NCBI GenBank assembly: GCA_963383645.1
Contig: OY726572.1
Coordinates: forward strand, 25,922,792 to 25,986,791
From: Muscardinus avellanarius
Lineage: Eukaryota; Chordata; Mammalia; Rodentia; Gliridae
Reading direction: 5' to 3'
Length of the DNA stretch: 64,000 nt
Under the pieces are notes generated by a model, which was not told the DNA's origin, did not search any database, and worked only from the letters and a program-made list of their open reading frames with translations. Positions 1 through 10,979 of the stretch are shown in pieces. Numbering within the stretch: the first letter of the stretch is position 1; every line of letters starts with the position of its first letter. Made by a program: the position numbers and the translations under genes.

Positions 1-345
1 TATGTTAAATGAGATCAGCCATGCACAGAAGGAGAAGGAACATATGTTTTCTCTATTATGCTCGGGCTAGGGAGTATTTGGGACACCGGAGGAATACCAA
101 ATAATGGAGGAGCTCCTAAGTGGAGCCAGGGAGGAAGAAGGCTGAGATTCATTAATGGAAATGCTACCTGCCACTATGTGTATACATGTGACTCTAACAC
201 TGTTAACCTGGACAGTTAGTATTGGGAGGGAGAGAAATGGGGAGGCAGGGCATGGGGGGGCAACAAGTACTGTGTGAATATATGCCATTGTCAACATGGT
301 CTACATTATGATGTGAGACTATAATGCACCGATAATAAAATAAAT
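1..345 (+). mobile_element. LINE-1 3' end (cut by window edge)
   Basis: The opening bases match the L1 ORF2 C-terminal/3' UTR style (AAATGAGATCAGCCATGCACAG, then a T-rich ATGTTTTCTCT run). They continue into a G-rich purine tract at 224-260 and end in CTATAATGCACCGATAATAAAATAAATAG, paraphrased here as an A-rich tail at 320-345. The same tail style recurs at 15,120 and 18,250. Confidence 0.7.
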
Positions 346-792
346 AGATAAAAGGAAACATAAGAGAAGAGACAGTCACCCTATTCCCGGTAGATACTGA
401 CTTCCACCTTATACTGGGGCCTAGACCTGTGATGGCTTCTTCAAACCATGAAAGAAGACAACAGCAAAGGAAGTTTTATCAGCTATGATTTTTCCCTATG
501 GTAGGTAATAGAAACTTAAAGATGGTGGTTGAAGCCAATTATGTGTTTGAGGTTTTTGTTGTTGTTTTTTTTTTCTTTTTTTCTACCTTACAAAATTCTG
601 TAGTAGACAGCCAAGGTTGTCACGGCAGCTTCCTCAAGGAGCCAAGGTCTTTCTACCTCCCTCTCTGTTCGGTCACCTGCCTTGTAGTGTTCTGTCTCAT
701 CCCCATAAAATAATTGCTGTATTTTCAAACATCATGTTGACAGTCCAAACAAGAGGAACTTGGGAGAGTGAGGGGCCAATTTACACGCAGTT
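346..792. other. no gene or recognised repeat
   Basis: Unique-looking sequence with a T-rich patch near 560-585. Short open stretches here show no family signature. Confidence 0.5.
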
Positions 793-802
793 GAGTATAT
801 AC

Positions 803-1026
803 TTTCTTTTCTTTTTTCTTTTTTTTTCTTTTTTTTCTTTTTTTTTTTTTTTGCGGTACTGGGAATTGAACCCAGGGGCATTCTACCTCCAAGCTACACC
901 CATACACCCACAGCCCTATTTGTCCCACTGAGTTGCGGAGGGCCTCATTAAATAGGAACCTGTGATCCTCCTGTCTCAGCCTCCCAAGTACTGGAATTAC
1001 AAGCGTGTGCCACCACACCTGGCTTT
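803..1026 (-). mobile_element. dimeric SINE (7SL + ID halves)
   Basis: Reads on the minus strand as a 7SL-like half, an A-rich linker and an ID-like half with a long poly-A (poly-T at 803-852). Direct repeats GAGTATATACTTTCTT (793-808) and GAGTCTATACTTTCTT (1,027-1,042) flank it, 15 of 16 bases alike, so this is a clean target-site duplication. Confidence 0.92.
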
Positions 1027-1084
1027 GAGTCTATACTTTCTTATTAGGAAAAATACTATATTTTGCACTCAGTAAATGACTGTT

Positions 1085-1352
1085 TGTACTTTTTGTTGCC
1101 AGAACTGGCAGAGACTGGCCATCACTGGTGGCAGGGAGGTGGCAGGGCTGTTTATAGAGGTGAGCACTTTTAGCCGCCATTGCCACCCCAGGCATAGGAT
1201 CGTTTCATTCTCAGAGTCTCCAGAAAGAACCAATCCTCTTACCACCTTGATTTCAGACTTCTGGGCTCCTGAATTATGAAAAAATGAAATTCTATTGTTT
1301 TAAGCCACTTAGTTGGTAGTACTTGTTATCGCATCTAGGAAACCAACACAGT
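1085..1352 (+). mobile_element. MLT1-like LTR end (ERVL-MaLR fossil)
   Basis: The 3' portion has the typical MLT1 ending: 'acttctgggctcctgaatt', then AAATTCTATTGTTTTAAGCC, CACTTAGTTGGTAGTACTTG and a terminal ACCAACACAG. Only an LTR piece is seen; no internal viral genes. Assignment is from remembered consensus text. Confidence 0.65.
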
Positions 1353-1503
1353 AGAAAAAGAGAGAAAGAGAGCGGAAGAGAATACCAGGGCCATCTAGTT
1401 AGGGCTTGCTAGATAAGCCAACGAGGCCTTCAGATGAGGTTGGTTCAATTATCCCAAAGGGTGGGAGATAAGAATGGGATTTTCCTAAAAGAAATAACTT
1501 TCC

Positions 1504-2415
1504 TCCGGGTGAAGGCGTACATCTTTAATTCCAGTACTTGGGAGGCAGGAGGATTGCAGATCTGAGACCAGTCTTAGAAACTTAACAAGACCTTGTTTCA
1601 AAATAAAAATTAAGAAGCCGGGTGTGGTCTCACACGCTTGTAATCCCAGCATTCGGGAGGCTGAAACCTGGAGGATCGCAGTTCGCAGATAGCCTCAGCT
1701 ACTTAGTGAGGCCTTCTGCAACTCAGTGATACCCGGTTTCAAAATAAAGAATAAAAAATAGGGCAGGGGGTGTAGCTCGGAGGTCAAATGCCCCTGGGTT
1801 CCATCCCCAGACCCGTAAAAATAAAAAATAAAAAAATAAAATATAAAAAATAAGAGCCAGGTGTGGTGACACATGCTTATAATCCCAGTACTTGGGAGGC
1901 TGAGACAGGAGGATCGTGCAGGTTCAAAGCCAGCCTCCGCTACTTAGTGAGGCCCTCCGCAACTTAGTGAGACCTGTTTCAAAATAAAAAATATTTTTTT
2001 AAAAAAAGGACTGGGGTGCAGTTTGGAGGTAGAATGCCCCTGAATTCTATCCCCAGTACCACAAAAAATAAAAAATAAAGTCGGGCATGGTGGTGCACAC
2101 TTGTAATTCCAGTATTCAGGAGGCTGAGATGAGAGGATGGTGGTTCGTGGACAGCCTCAGCTACTTAGTGAGGCTCTCAGCAACTTAGTGAGACCCTGTT
2201 TCCAAATAAAATATATTTTTTAAAAACCATAGGTCTGGGAGTATAGCCTGGAGGTAGAAAGCCTCTGGGTTCCACCCCCAGTACCACCAAATTAAATAAA
2301 TAAAAATAAATAAATAAATAAATAAATGGACTAAAAAATAGGGCTGGGGTGTAGCTTGGAGTTACAATGCTCCTGGGTTCCATTGCCAGCACTGCAACAA
2401 AAAAAAAAAAAAACA
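1504..2415 (+). mobile_element. nested cluster of four dimeric SINEs
   Basis: 1,504-1,613 is a 7SL-like half ending in its A-rich linker. Three complete dimeric SINEs follow head to tail (about 1,614-1,850, 1,851-2,080 and 2,081-2,335). At 2,336-2,415 a lone ID-like half with poly-A remains. The simplest reading is one outer SINE whose linker was hit by later SINEs. The third inner copy carries an (AAAT)n tail at 2,290-2,327. Confidence 0.85.
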
Positions 2416-2484
2416 ATACTTTCAAGTGGTTCATAAAGTAATAGAAAAGTCACAATAAATTATCATCCTTCTACCCTATTTCTC

Positions 2485-3475
2485 ATCTGTCAACTCAGGC
2501 CACCTGGCCCTCACCACTGCTATGACTTTCCTGGGATCCTTCTGCACAGAACAAATGCAACATTTATTTTTCCTCCACATACAAATAGACACACTATTCA
2601 TGCCTGTTTCTTTTTTCAATTAACAACATATCCTGATACTTCCACATCATGTTGAGAGCGTTGGGGCATTCTTTTTTGCAGCTGTCAAAAAGCATTCTAC
2701 TGAATAGCCGATTTCCAATCCTTTATTCACATGCCATTCGACAAGTCAACCTGTAGACGTGTATCCAGGAAGCAGAATTTCCAGGAGCTCTTTCTATATT
2801 AGGAAAATCAGTCCTTTGTGATATGAGTTGCAGCAATTTTTCCCAGTTTGTCATTTGATTCTGAGCCTTACTTTTGGTAGCTTTTGCTTGCATTAAAAAA
2901 AATCATTAAATTTATCAACCTTTTAACAGCTTCTAGATTTCTAGGCATAATTAGAAAGGCACTCTCTACTCTGAAATTAGAAGGAAGGAAGCTTTATTTT
3001 AAGATTACTGGCTTCATTTTTTACATTTAAATCTTTGATTTACTTGGGACTACTCTTACTGTGGTTTGAAGTATGGGCCCAGCATTTTATTTTTCCAGAT
3101 GGTTTTCTCATTGTCCCAACACTATACCATATTGAATAAAATCCATCTTTTCCCCTACTGAGCTATCATCTTAACATCTACTATGTTACTGATTGGGGAG
3201 GCTTATCCCAGCAGTCTATTCCCTTGCCCTCTGTGCCTCTTTCAGACACTGTGAGCATACTTTTGAAGTTGTTGGTGCCTTGTGTGTTAATATCTGATAG
3301 GTCTAGTCCTCCTCTGCTATGCTTGTCTATCAGGATGCTCTGGCTGTCCTTATTTAACACAAACTTTAGAACAAATTTTGCCATTTCAGCCAGAAAGTGT
3401 CAGTATGTTTACCGGGATCATGTAAATGTACAAATTTTGAAATTTATGAATTGTTTTCGAAGGCCACAAAGAATG
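2485..3475 (-). mobile_element. old LINE-1 fragment, antisense
   Basis: Contains antisense L1 ORF2 C-terminal text, e.g. CAGCATTTTATTTTTCCAGA around 3,080 followed by 'tggttttctcattgtcccaa' and 'attgaataaaatccatcttt'. Divergence suggests an L1M-age element. The SINE at 3,486 interrupts it and a short piece continues at 3,715-3,765. Confidence 0.7.
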
Positions 3476-3485
3476 AGTGCATTCA

Positions 3486-3711
3486 CCGGGCGTGGTGGCG
3501 CACACCCGTAATCCCCGCGCTTGGGAGGCTGAGACAAGAGTAGCGTACAGGTTCAAAGCCAGCCTCAGCTACTTAGTGAGGCTCTCAGTAACACAGTAAG
3601 ACCCTGTTTCCAAATAAAATATAAAATAGCTCTGGGAGTATAGCCCGGAGGTAGAAAGCCCCTGTGTTCCACCCCCAGTACCACCAAAAATAAAAGTTAA
3701 AAAGAGTGCAT
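3486..3711 (+). mobile_element. dimeric SINE, type B (GGTCT/GCTCT right half)
   Basis: Complete copy ending in a poly-A/AAAT tail. Target-site duplication GAGTGCATTCA at about 3,475-3,485 and 3,706-3,716. Its right half has the 'tagcccggaggtagaaagcc' version typical of type B. Confidence 0.93.
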
Positions 3712-4260
3712 TCATTCCCATCTTCATTGATGTCTTTAGAAGAACTTTTTATGCCTCATGGTGCACTGGAGTCTCACATCATAGGTAGTTCATTGTGACA
3801 GTGACATACCTGCACACGGCACTTGGTGGGCTTTTCCTGGCTCCCTCCGCTCCCTTCCCCATGCAGGATACTGAGGTTGACACTGGTATTCTCACATTTG
3901 TACAGTGTCAACAGAAGTGACTCCTTCATTCATTCTTCCTCTCCGCTTCTCTGCCTCCTCTAGACTGCCCTCCTCAACACACTGGGGATTCTCCTCCATA
4001 ATCTAAAGTCCCTCTGGCACCCCAGTTACTCCCTAGCCTCCTCATATGAGAGAAGACATATGACCCTACCACTTTCTGCGACTGGATAATCTCACTTAAC
4101 ATAATGTTCTCCAGGTCCTTCCATACATTTTCTTGCAAATGACATGTGTTGCTGAGTAGAATTCCACTGTGTGTATATCCCATAATTTTGTAATTCGTTC
4201 ATCCCTTGCCAGACACCAAAATTGGTTTTGTAATTTGGCTAATATGAATTGTGCTGCTAT

Positions 4261-4429
4261 AGCTGGGGGTGGTGGCTCTCATTGTAATCCCAGTCCTTGG
4301 GAGGCTGAGACAGGAGGATCACAGCCAGACTCAGGAACTGAGTCAGACCCTGTTTCAAAATAAAATGAATATAGGGCTGGGTGTAGCTTGAAGGTAGAAT
4401 GCCCCTGGGTTCCATCCCCAGTACCTCAG

Positions 4430-4472
<43 letters not shown>

Positions 4473-4473
4473 A
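4261..4473 (+). mobile_element. dimeric SINE with (AAAT)n tail
   Basis: Type A right half ('gggctgggtgtagcttgaag'). The tail is a pure AAAT run from 4,431 to 4,473. Inserted in the antisense L1 at the 'gtgctgctata' text. Confidence 0.9.
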
Positions 4474-4503
4474 TGTAAATAAAGCTGTTAAAACATGGAT
4501 ATG

Positions 4504-4692
4504 GCCGGGCGTGGTAGCGCACCCTTGTAATCCCCGTCCTTGAGAGGTGGAGACAAGAGGATTGCGCAGGTTTGAAGCCAGCCTAGCTGGCTTAAGAGAC
4601 CCTGTTTCCAAATAAAAAAATATAAAAATAGGTCTGGGAGTGTAACCCAGAGGTAGAAGGGTTTCCAGGAACCCCAGTACCGCCACAAAAAT
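4504..4692 (+). mobile_element. dimeric SINE, short type C with TTCCAGGAA
   Basis: Perfect target-site duplication AAACATGGATATG (4,491-4,503 and 4,693-4,705). Type C lacks about 30 bases of the left half ('agcctagctggcttaagaga') and carries the palindrome TTCCAGGAA at 4,663-4,671 in place of the usual B-box-like text. Confidence 0.95.
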
Positions 4693-4978
4693 AAACATGG
4701 ATATGCATGCGCTACTGTGATATTTTTTAAATTTTAAGGTTTTTTCATACACATCTTGCTGTATTCTTAGGTATTTTGTCATTTTATTGTTATTTTAAGT
4801 ACGATATTCTAAATGTTTGCTATATAACAATATAGATAGAGCTAAGCAGATTTATTACTGATTTCTCTAGGTCAGTTTTGTTTGTTGCTGTCTTAATGAA
4901 TTCCTTGTGCTTGGCGTAGCTTTTCAATTGATTCACAATTTCAAAGTATACAGTTGTATTTCTAAATATGATAGTTTT

Positions 4979-5237
4979 AAGCTGGGTGTGGTGGCACACA
5001 CTTGTAATCCCAGTACTTGGGAGGCTGAAACAGGAGGGTAGCAAGTTTGTGGCCAGCCTCAACCTCTTGGTGAGGCCCTCTGCAAATTCGTAAAACCCCG
5101 TTTCAAAATAAAGAAGAAAAATAGGACTGGATATATCTCAGAGGTAGAATGTCCTTGGGTTCAACCCCCAGTACTAAAAAACAAACAAAAAATATATATG
5201 TAAATACATATACATACATATATATATATATACATAT
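4979..5237 (+). mobile_element. dimeric SINE plus AT-rich tail
   Basis: Type A copy; tail grades into a TA/CATA repeat (5,190-5,240). Target-site duplication ATATGATAGTTTT at 4,966-4,978 and 5,238-5,250. Confidence 0.92.
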
Positions 5238-5378
5238 ATATGATAGTTTTTTTCTTCTCCTTTACAAATTGTATGTCTCTATTTTTGTTGTTTTTGTTTT
5301 TCTGGAGCTATTTTAATTGTGTAATTTAAATATGTATAACAATGATTATATATAATAGTGGGGTTCATGGTTGCATAT

Positions 5379-5382
<4 letters not shown>

Positions 5383-5425
<43 letters not shown>

Positions 5426-5617
5426 GTTCTGGTAATTGAATTCAAAGGCATCCCACCTCCGAGCTATACACCCTAGATCTGTTTTCTTCTTATTTTGAAA
5501 CAGGGTCTCACTAGGTTGATGGGAGTCTCACTACTTGCTGAGGCTGTTCTTGAATCTGCAATTCTGTCTCAGCCTCCCGTGTACTGGGATCACAAGCTTG
5601 CGCCACCACACCCGGCT
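5383..5617 (-). mobile_element. dimeric SINE with (CA)n tail
   Basis: The minus-strand tail is a pure CA repeat (GT at 5,383-5,421). Target-site duplication GTTGCATATTC at about 5,370-5,380 and 5,618-5,628. Confidence 0.92.
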
Positions 5618-5639
5618 GTTGCATATTCTTACATGAACA

Positions 5640-6470
5640 TAACATAATTTGGTCAGTGTCATCCCCCAGTACCTCCTTAGTTTTTTCTAATTGTGTTGTC
5701 TCGTGCTTCCAGAGCACTGTGAACTAATAGTTCTTACAGGTACTTGTTCCTGATTTTATCAGGAATACCAAAAAGCTTAATACAGACATTTGTGCTCAAG
5801 TCTCCACTGTTTCTGTTTTATTCCTCTCACTTATGAAAATGACTGCCGATTTTCTAATACTAACCTTTTCTTGTATTTCTGGACTACATCCTGGTTGGTC
5901 ATGAAGTATTATCCCTTTAAAGTGTTCATGGATTCTGTTACTGATCGTTAATGTATGCATTTTCACTGACAGTCATAGGTGACATGGATCCATATTTTTG
6001 TTTTAGTGTATACTGTTTTGTCAGATTGTGTTAACTATATTGTTTTTATAAGCAAACTCGTACACTTACCTTCTTCCTGTTGGTTCTGAAGCAGTTTTAA
6101 AGGCACTGGAATTATATGTCCTTATTTGTTAAATCGTTTGAGCCAGATTTTCTTTGTGGCCAAAGTATAGTCAGTTTCTGGAAATATTTTATGGACAGTA
6201 GAAAAAATGTATTTATTGTATCTAAGGCTTAGAGCTTCCTCTAAGGCCCCGGAAACTACCATTTTTCTTTTTGTCTATGAATTTAACTACTGTAGTTAAC
6301 TCTCATGAATAGAATATACGATATTTGTCCTTTTGTGACTGGCTTATTTCAAACTCTACTTCTTAAAATTATTACTTTTAATCTTTTGACGGTTTTATTG
6401 ACATATAATTTATGTGCTACATTATTCACTTCTTTAAAATATATAATGAATTTACTTTAGCAGATCACAG
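5640..6470 (-). mobile_element. old LINE-1 fragment, antisense
   Basis: Diverged antisense ORF2 text ('gcactggaattatatgtcct', 'tttctttgtggccaaagtat'). It is followed at 6,330-6,460 by 3'-UTR-like text such as 'gtgactggcttatttcaaac'. L1M age is inferred from divergence. Confidence 0.55.
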
Positions 6471-6492
6471 CCTTGTCCAACCATCATTTTAA

Positions 6493-6494
<2 letters not shown>

Positions 6495-6537
<43 letters not shown>

Positions 6538-6752
6538 ATGTACCTGTGGTACTGGGGATTGAACCCAGGGGAGTTCTACCTCTGAGCCACACCCTCAGCC
6601 CTATTTTATCTTCTATCTCGAAACAAGGTCTCACTAGGTTGCTGAGGGTCTCACTGCATTTTCAAGGCTGTCCTCAAGCCTGTGATCCTCCTGTCTCAGC
6701 CTCTCAAGTACTGGGAAGGGAATATAAGTGTGTGCCACCATGCCCAGCTCTT
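6495..6752 (-). mobile_element. dimeric SINE with (CA)n tail
   Basis: Type A copy. The GT run at 6,495-6,536 is its minus-strand CA tail. A short open frame through it is only a repeat translation. Confidence 0.92.
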
Positions 6753-6927
6753 AATCTATTTTTAAAACATTTTCATTCTCCCCCCCACCCCAGAAAGCAA
6801 TCTTTAGTCCACTGGCAGTCACCTCACAAACTCTGACCATTACTCACTTTCCCACCTCTCAGTCTTAGGTAACTATTAATCTATGCCTAATGTAAAAATG
6901 TCAGTTCTCGACATCTCATATAAATTT

Positions 6928-7075
6928 GTGTGTGTGTGGTACTGGGGGTGGAACCCAGGGGCTTTTCTACCTCCGGGCTATACTCCCAGACCTATTTATA
7001 CTTTATTTGGAAACAGGGTCTCACTAAGTTGCTGAGAGCCTCACTAAGTAGCTGAGGCTGGCTTCGAACCTGTGG
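6928..7075 (-). mobile_element. 5'-truncated dimeric SINE, type B
   Basis: Has the type B ID half and most of the 7SL half but stops at the 'cttcgaacctgtggtag' text, so the 7SL start is missing. Confidence 0.88.
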
Positions 7076-7489
7076 TAGAACTCCCCTGGGAGATCGTGAC
7101 ATCTGCAAACAAAGATAATTTTACTTCTTTTCCAGCGTGGATGTCTTATATTTTTTCTTGCCTTAGTGTCCTTGGCTAGAATCTCTAGTACAGTATTTAA
7201 TAGAAGTAGTAAGAGGGGACATCATTGTATTTTTCCTGGTGTTACAGAGAAGGCATGCACTCTCTGACTATTAAATATGACATTACCTATAAGTCATTCA
7301 TAGATGCCCTTTGTCAGTTTGAATAATTTCTATTCTACTCAGTTACTTAAATATTCGTATCGGGAGAGGCACTGAATTTTATCTAAGACTCTTTCTGCAC
7401 CTATTAAAATAACCATGTGATTTTTGTCCTTTTTTATATTACTGTGTTATATTGCATCCATTGATTATTAAATATTAAATCCAGCTAGC

Positions 7490-7672
7490 CGGGCGTGGTG
7501 GCGCACACTTGTAATCCCCACACTTGGGAGGCAGAGACAGGAGGATCGCGCAGGTTCGAAGCCAGCCGGGTGCGCTGGCTTAGGAGACCCTGTTTCCAAA
7601 TAAAAATGTAAAAATAGGTCTGGAAGTGTAGCCCGGAGGTAGAAGGGCTTCCAGGAACCCCAGTACCACCAA

Positions 7673-7719
<47 letters not shown>

Positions 7720-7721
7720 AT
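7490..7721 (+). mobile_element. dimeric SINE, type C with TTCCAGGAA and (AAAT)n tail
   Basis: TTCCAGGAA at 7,649-7,657. AAAT run at 7,673-7,719. Target-site duplication AAATCCAGCTA just before 7,490 and at about 7,718-7,728. Confidence 0.95.
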
Positions 7722-8087
7722 CCAGCTAAATTGATAAGATAAATTCCACTTGATTATGATGTATAAATCTCTTTACTTGTTGATATATATGGTTTGTTCA
7801 TGTTTGCTAGGATATCTCCATCTACCTTCACAAGAGATACTGACTTGAAGTTTTTATTTATTGTGATATCTTTGGATTTGGTATCAGGGTAATACTGGCC
7901 TCAGAGGATGGGCTGGGAAGTGTGCCCTTCTCTTCTACTTTTTAAGAACACTTTGTGAATTGAATTTTAATTTTTGATACTAAAATTAGAACCTTTGTTT
8001 TGTTTACATTTGCATTGGCTGGTATATTTTGTCTATTATTTTATTTCTAGTAATTTTGAAATAATTTATTTTAAAAGTGTCCCTTTG

Positions 8088-8267
8088 CCAGGCGTGGTGG
8101 TGCATGCTTGTAATCCCCACACTTGGGAGGCTGAGACAGGAGGATCGTGCAGGTTTGAAGCCAGCCTCAGCTGGCTTAAGAGACCTTGATTCCAAATATA
8201 AAATAGGCCTGAGAGTGTAGCCCTTAGGTAGAAGGCCCCTTGGTTCCATCCCCAGTACCACCAAAAA

Positions 8268-8307
<40 letters not shown>

Positions 8308-8312
8308 AAAAT
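8088..8312 (+). mobile_element. dimeric SINE, type C-like, (AAAT)n tail
   Basis: Has the short left half ('cagctggcttaagagacctt') but an ordinary 'ggttccatccccagtaccac' end. Target-site duplication AAAAGTGTCCCTT / AAAAGTGTCTCTT on the two sides. Confidence 0.93.
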
Positions 8313-8489
8313 AAAAGTGTCTCTTCTAAGACTATAATTAGGCTTTGGTTTGTGATACCAAATTTTGTTAGTGGTCAAGCAATAGTTTCACACTATTATG
8401 AACAAGTTTCATATCAACTCAATTTTGAATATTCGTATTTGGCATAGATTTTCTATATAGCACTAGCTGTTACTATGTTAGTTAAGTTT

Positions 8490-8815
8490 TCATTACCACA
8501 ACAAATACCTGAGATAACTTATTTAAAGAAAAAAGGATTATTTTTGCTAAAAGTTTCAGAAGGCTTCAGTCCACAGTTGGGTGGCTCCATTGATTTGGGG
8601 CCTATGAGAGACAGTACCACATAATAGGAGCCCATGACAAGGAAAATTGCTCACCTCATGGCAGGCAGGAGACAAAGAGAGAAGAAGGAGTTCGTGCCCC
8701 CAATGTCTAACTTTCTTCCACTAGGCCCCACCTCTAAAGGCTGTTTTTCATATGCTGACAACTAATCCTTTAATACACACCTTGGAGGGAGGGGGAGAGC
8801 ACTTATCCAAACCAT
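8490..8815. repeat. unassigned old interspersed repeat
   Basis: Text such as 'accacaacaaatacctgaga', 'cactaggccccacctctaaa' and 'ttatccaaaccatagtag' resembles a dispersed mammalian repeat I have seen elsewhere but cannot name with confidence. No coding signal. Confidence 0.4.
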
Positions 8816-9055
8816 AGTAGTTGCATAAAACACTTATTTGGAAAAAGAGGACAGAGATGGGCTCTCAATGTTTCAAAAATGACTTTATAATAATAATTTG
8901 ATTATGCCACACAAATATAGAAGTGAGGGAAGACTCAAGATGGTGGAATAGAGGAAGACAGTGTGCCTCAGGAGCTCTGAGACTTGGAACTCAACCAGTG
9001 GAAAGACTGCTTCATAGCAAGGGAAGAAAAGCAGCCAGAACTCAAAATGCTGTGG

Positions 9056-9243
9056 AGCCGGGCGTGGTGGCGCATGCTTGTAATCCCCGTACTTGGGAGG
9101 CTGTAGGTTCAAAGCCAGCCTCAGCTGGCTTTAGAGACCTTGTTTCCAAATGAAAAATATAAAATAGGTCTCGGAGTGTAGCCCGGAGGTAGAGGGTCCC
9201 TGGGTTCCATCTCCAGTACCACCAAAAAAAAAAAAAAAAAAAA
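9056..9243 (+). mobile_element. dimeric SINE, type C-like
   Basis: Inserted in the 5' UTR of L1-1. Target-site duplication AAAATGCTGTGGA ends just before 9,056 and recurs at about 9,241-9,253. Right half ends 'gggttccatctccagtacca', without the palindrome. Confidence 0.93.
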
Positions 9244-9255
9244 TGCTGTGGAGAG

Positions 9256-9496
9256 CCAGGTGTGGTGGCGCACACTTGTAATCCCAGCATTCAGGATGCT
9301 GAGACAGGAGGATCCCAGTTCATGGACAGCCTCAGCTATTTAGTGAGGCCCTTTGCAACTCAGTGAGACCCTGTTTCAAAATAAAGAATTTTTATTTGAA
9401 TATAAAAGAATTATATTTTATTATAGGGCTGGGAGTGTAGCACGGAGGAAGAATGCCCCTGGGTTCCATCCCCAGTATTGAAAAAAAAAAAAAAAA
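9256..9496 (+). mobile_element. dimeric SINE, type A, expanded linker
   Basis: Begins within a few bases of the previous SINE's downstream duplication. Its linker holds an extra AT-rich stretch of about 40 bases (9,390-9,425) before the ID-like half. Confidence 0.9.
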
Positions 9497-10037
9497 CTGC
9501 AGTGAAATTGGAGGCATCACAAACAGCAGAGCTCCCAAGTCTCTCCTGGTGAGTGGAGCAGCACCATCTTGCCAAGCATATGTGGAACTGGTAGCTGCAG
9601 GGACCCACAGCTCTCAGAGATCAGCTCCAACAGAGAAGCAGCAGAACCCTGTCAAGCCAGTGACAACAGACCATCATCAAAAACAACCACACTCTTCTCT
9701 CCAGGATTGAATACCTCAAGATTCAACTCCCCAGATAACCCAGCCAGAAATTCTGTGGCTGCAGCTGAACTCAACTCTGCCTGCAGGGACCCAAGCAGCG
9801 CATATTAAGACTGTGAGTTACAAACTGTCCCAGCGGGAGACCACCCTAGGTGGCCACAAGAACGTGTGTGGCAGAGAACAGACCCACCAGGTTGTGAGTT
9901 TGCAAATACCCCTGTGGATGTGGGGGTGCAGCTATAGTCAGACACAGCATAAATGGGAATTAGCAGACATCCCCTAGGGACATTTGGACGAGAGAGACCT
10001 AGAGTCACCAGTTTGCCGCACCATTGCACGGTCTCCA

Positions 10038-10640
10038 GAAATCACTTTTCTGGCAGCTGTGCCATGTGTGGGGTGAAATAACTCAGTCAACCAAGTTGCA
10101 GGCTCAGAAAGCTATAAACTTACACCCTGCTGTGTGTGGGTGCTACAACACCAAGGTCAGAGGCCAACAAAGTCTCACATGATCACAACCACCCTGGGCA
10201 CCAGCAGTGTCCTTGGGGCTAAATAAGTGAGTCACCCAAGCCCCAGGCTCAGAATGCTCTAGTCTCTTTTGGCCAAAGTTTAGATCCTGAGAGCAGGGAG
10301 CCCAGGCACCAGCAGAGGTTCATGTGATCACATCTACGTGGTGGGAATTCAACACTCTCTTGGCCAGCAGAGTTTGTGCCTGGCATGCATGCATGACAGT
10401 GCCTCACAGTGTTCCATGTGATCTTGACCAGCAGATCAGCAGCAGTGTCCCTGGGCCATCAAAGCTCAGAGAACTGGACCACAAGCTCAGAACATAGCAA
10501 TCTCTGGCCCTGTGGAACTTAAGCCAGTGTCCACAGAGGCTGGAGGCAGCTTCATGAGTTCATAATCAAGAAAGCAGCAGTAGTGTCTATGGGACATTAA
10601 ATCCCAACCAGAAAGCTGCAGGCTCTGAACAGAACATCAT
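10038..10640 (+). repeat. diverged repeated units in the L1-1 5' UTR
   Basis: Four related blocks share a 'CAGCAGTGTCC'-like core followed about 45 bases later by 'CAGGCTCAGAA'-like text and 'CTCTGGCC': near 10,052, 10,202, 10,441 and 10,574. Spacing is irregular (about 150, 239 and 133 bases). This resembles decayed monomers of an L1 promoter array. Direct observation is of similarity by eye only. Confidence 0.45.
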
Positions 10641-10979
10641 AGTCTCTGGCCCTGTGGAGCATGGGCCTGGTGAACAGAGCAGCCTGCAGCCAATCAGAGA
10701 TTCCTATTTGCCTGCACTAAGAACTATAACTAGTTAAAGAGGCTCTGTGGGGGACAAACTCAAAAGTTTGATTATATGAACAGATTTGTAGAGGCAAATA
10801 TATACCCCAATCACAGACCTTAATAGGATGGAATAATAAATAGGACTCACACAAAATGAAAGAAGATGCCAAGACAACAGAAATACAAACCTGAGAACTC
10901 TGAAAATATGAAAATGAATAAACTCCCACAACTCAACAACTGGGGAGGTCATCAACACTAAGCTTCAGGAAATGCCAAA

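Larger units (their letters stand above)
3766..4770 (-). mobile_element. LINE-1 3' end, antisense, split by two SINEs
   Basis: Antisense 3' UTR (3,766-4,030) leads into antisense ORF2 C-terminal text ('cttaacataatgttctccag' near 4,095). It resumes after the SINEs as 'aaacatggatatgcatgcgc' near 4,693-4,712. The two SINE entries at 4,261 and 4,504 interrupt it. Confidence 0.75.
7078..8480 (-). mobile_element. LINE-1 ORF2 (reverse transcriptase) fragment, antisense
   Basis: Antisense RT-domain text: 'gtgacatctgcaaacaaaga' at 7,090, 'aataaccatgtgatttttgt' near 7,410, 'ggtatcagggtaatactggc' near 7,880. Two SINEs split it. The ends are diffuse. Confidence 0.75.

Noticed and set aside
1085..1352. 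Endogenous retrovirus with internal genes
   Set aside because: Only an MLT1-like LTR end is visible; no gag, pol or env text nearby.
4432..4473. AAAT direct repeats considered as a CRISPR-like or satellite array
   Set aside because: A pure 4-bp microsatellite at a SINE tail; spacer structure absent, and the genome is mammalian.
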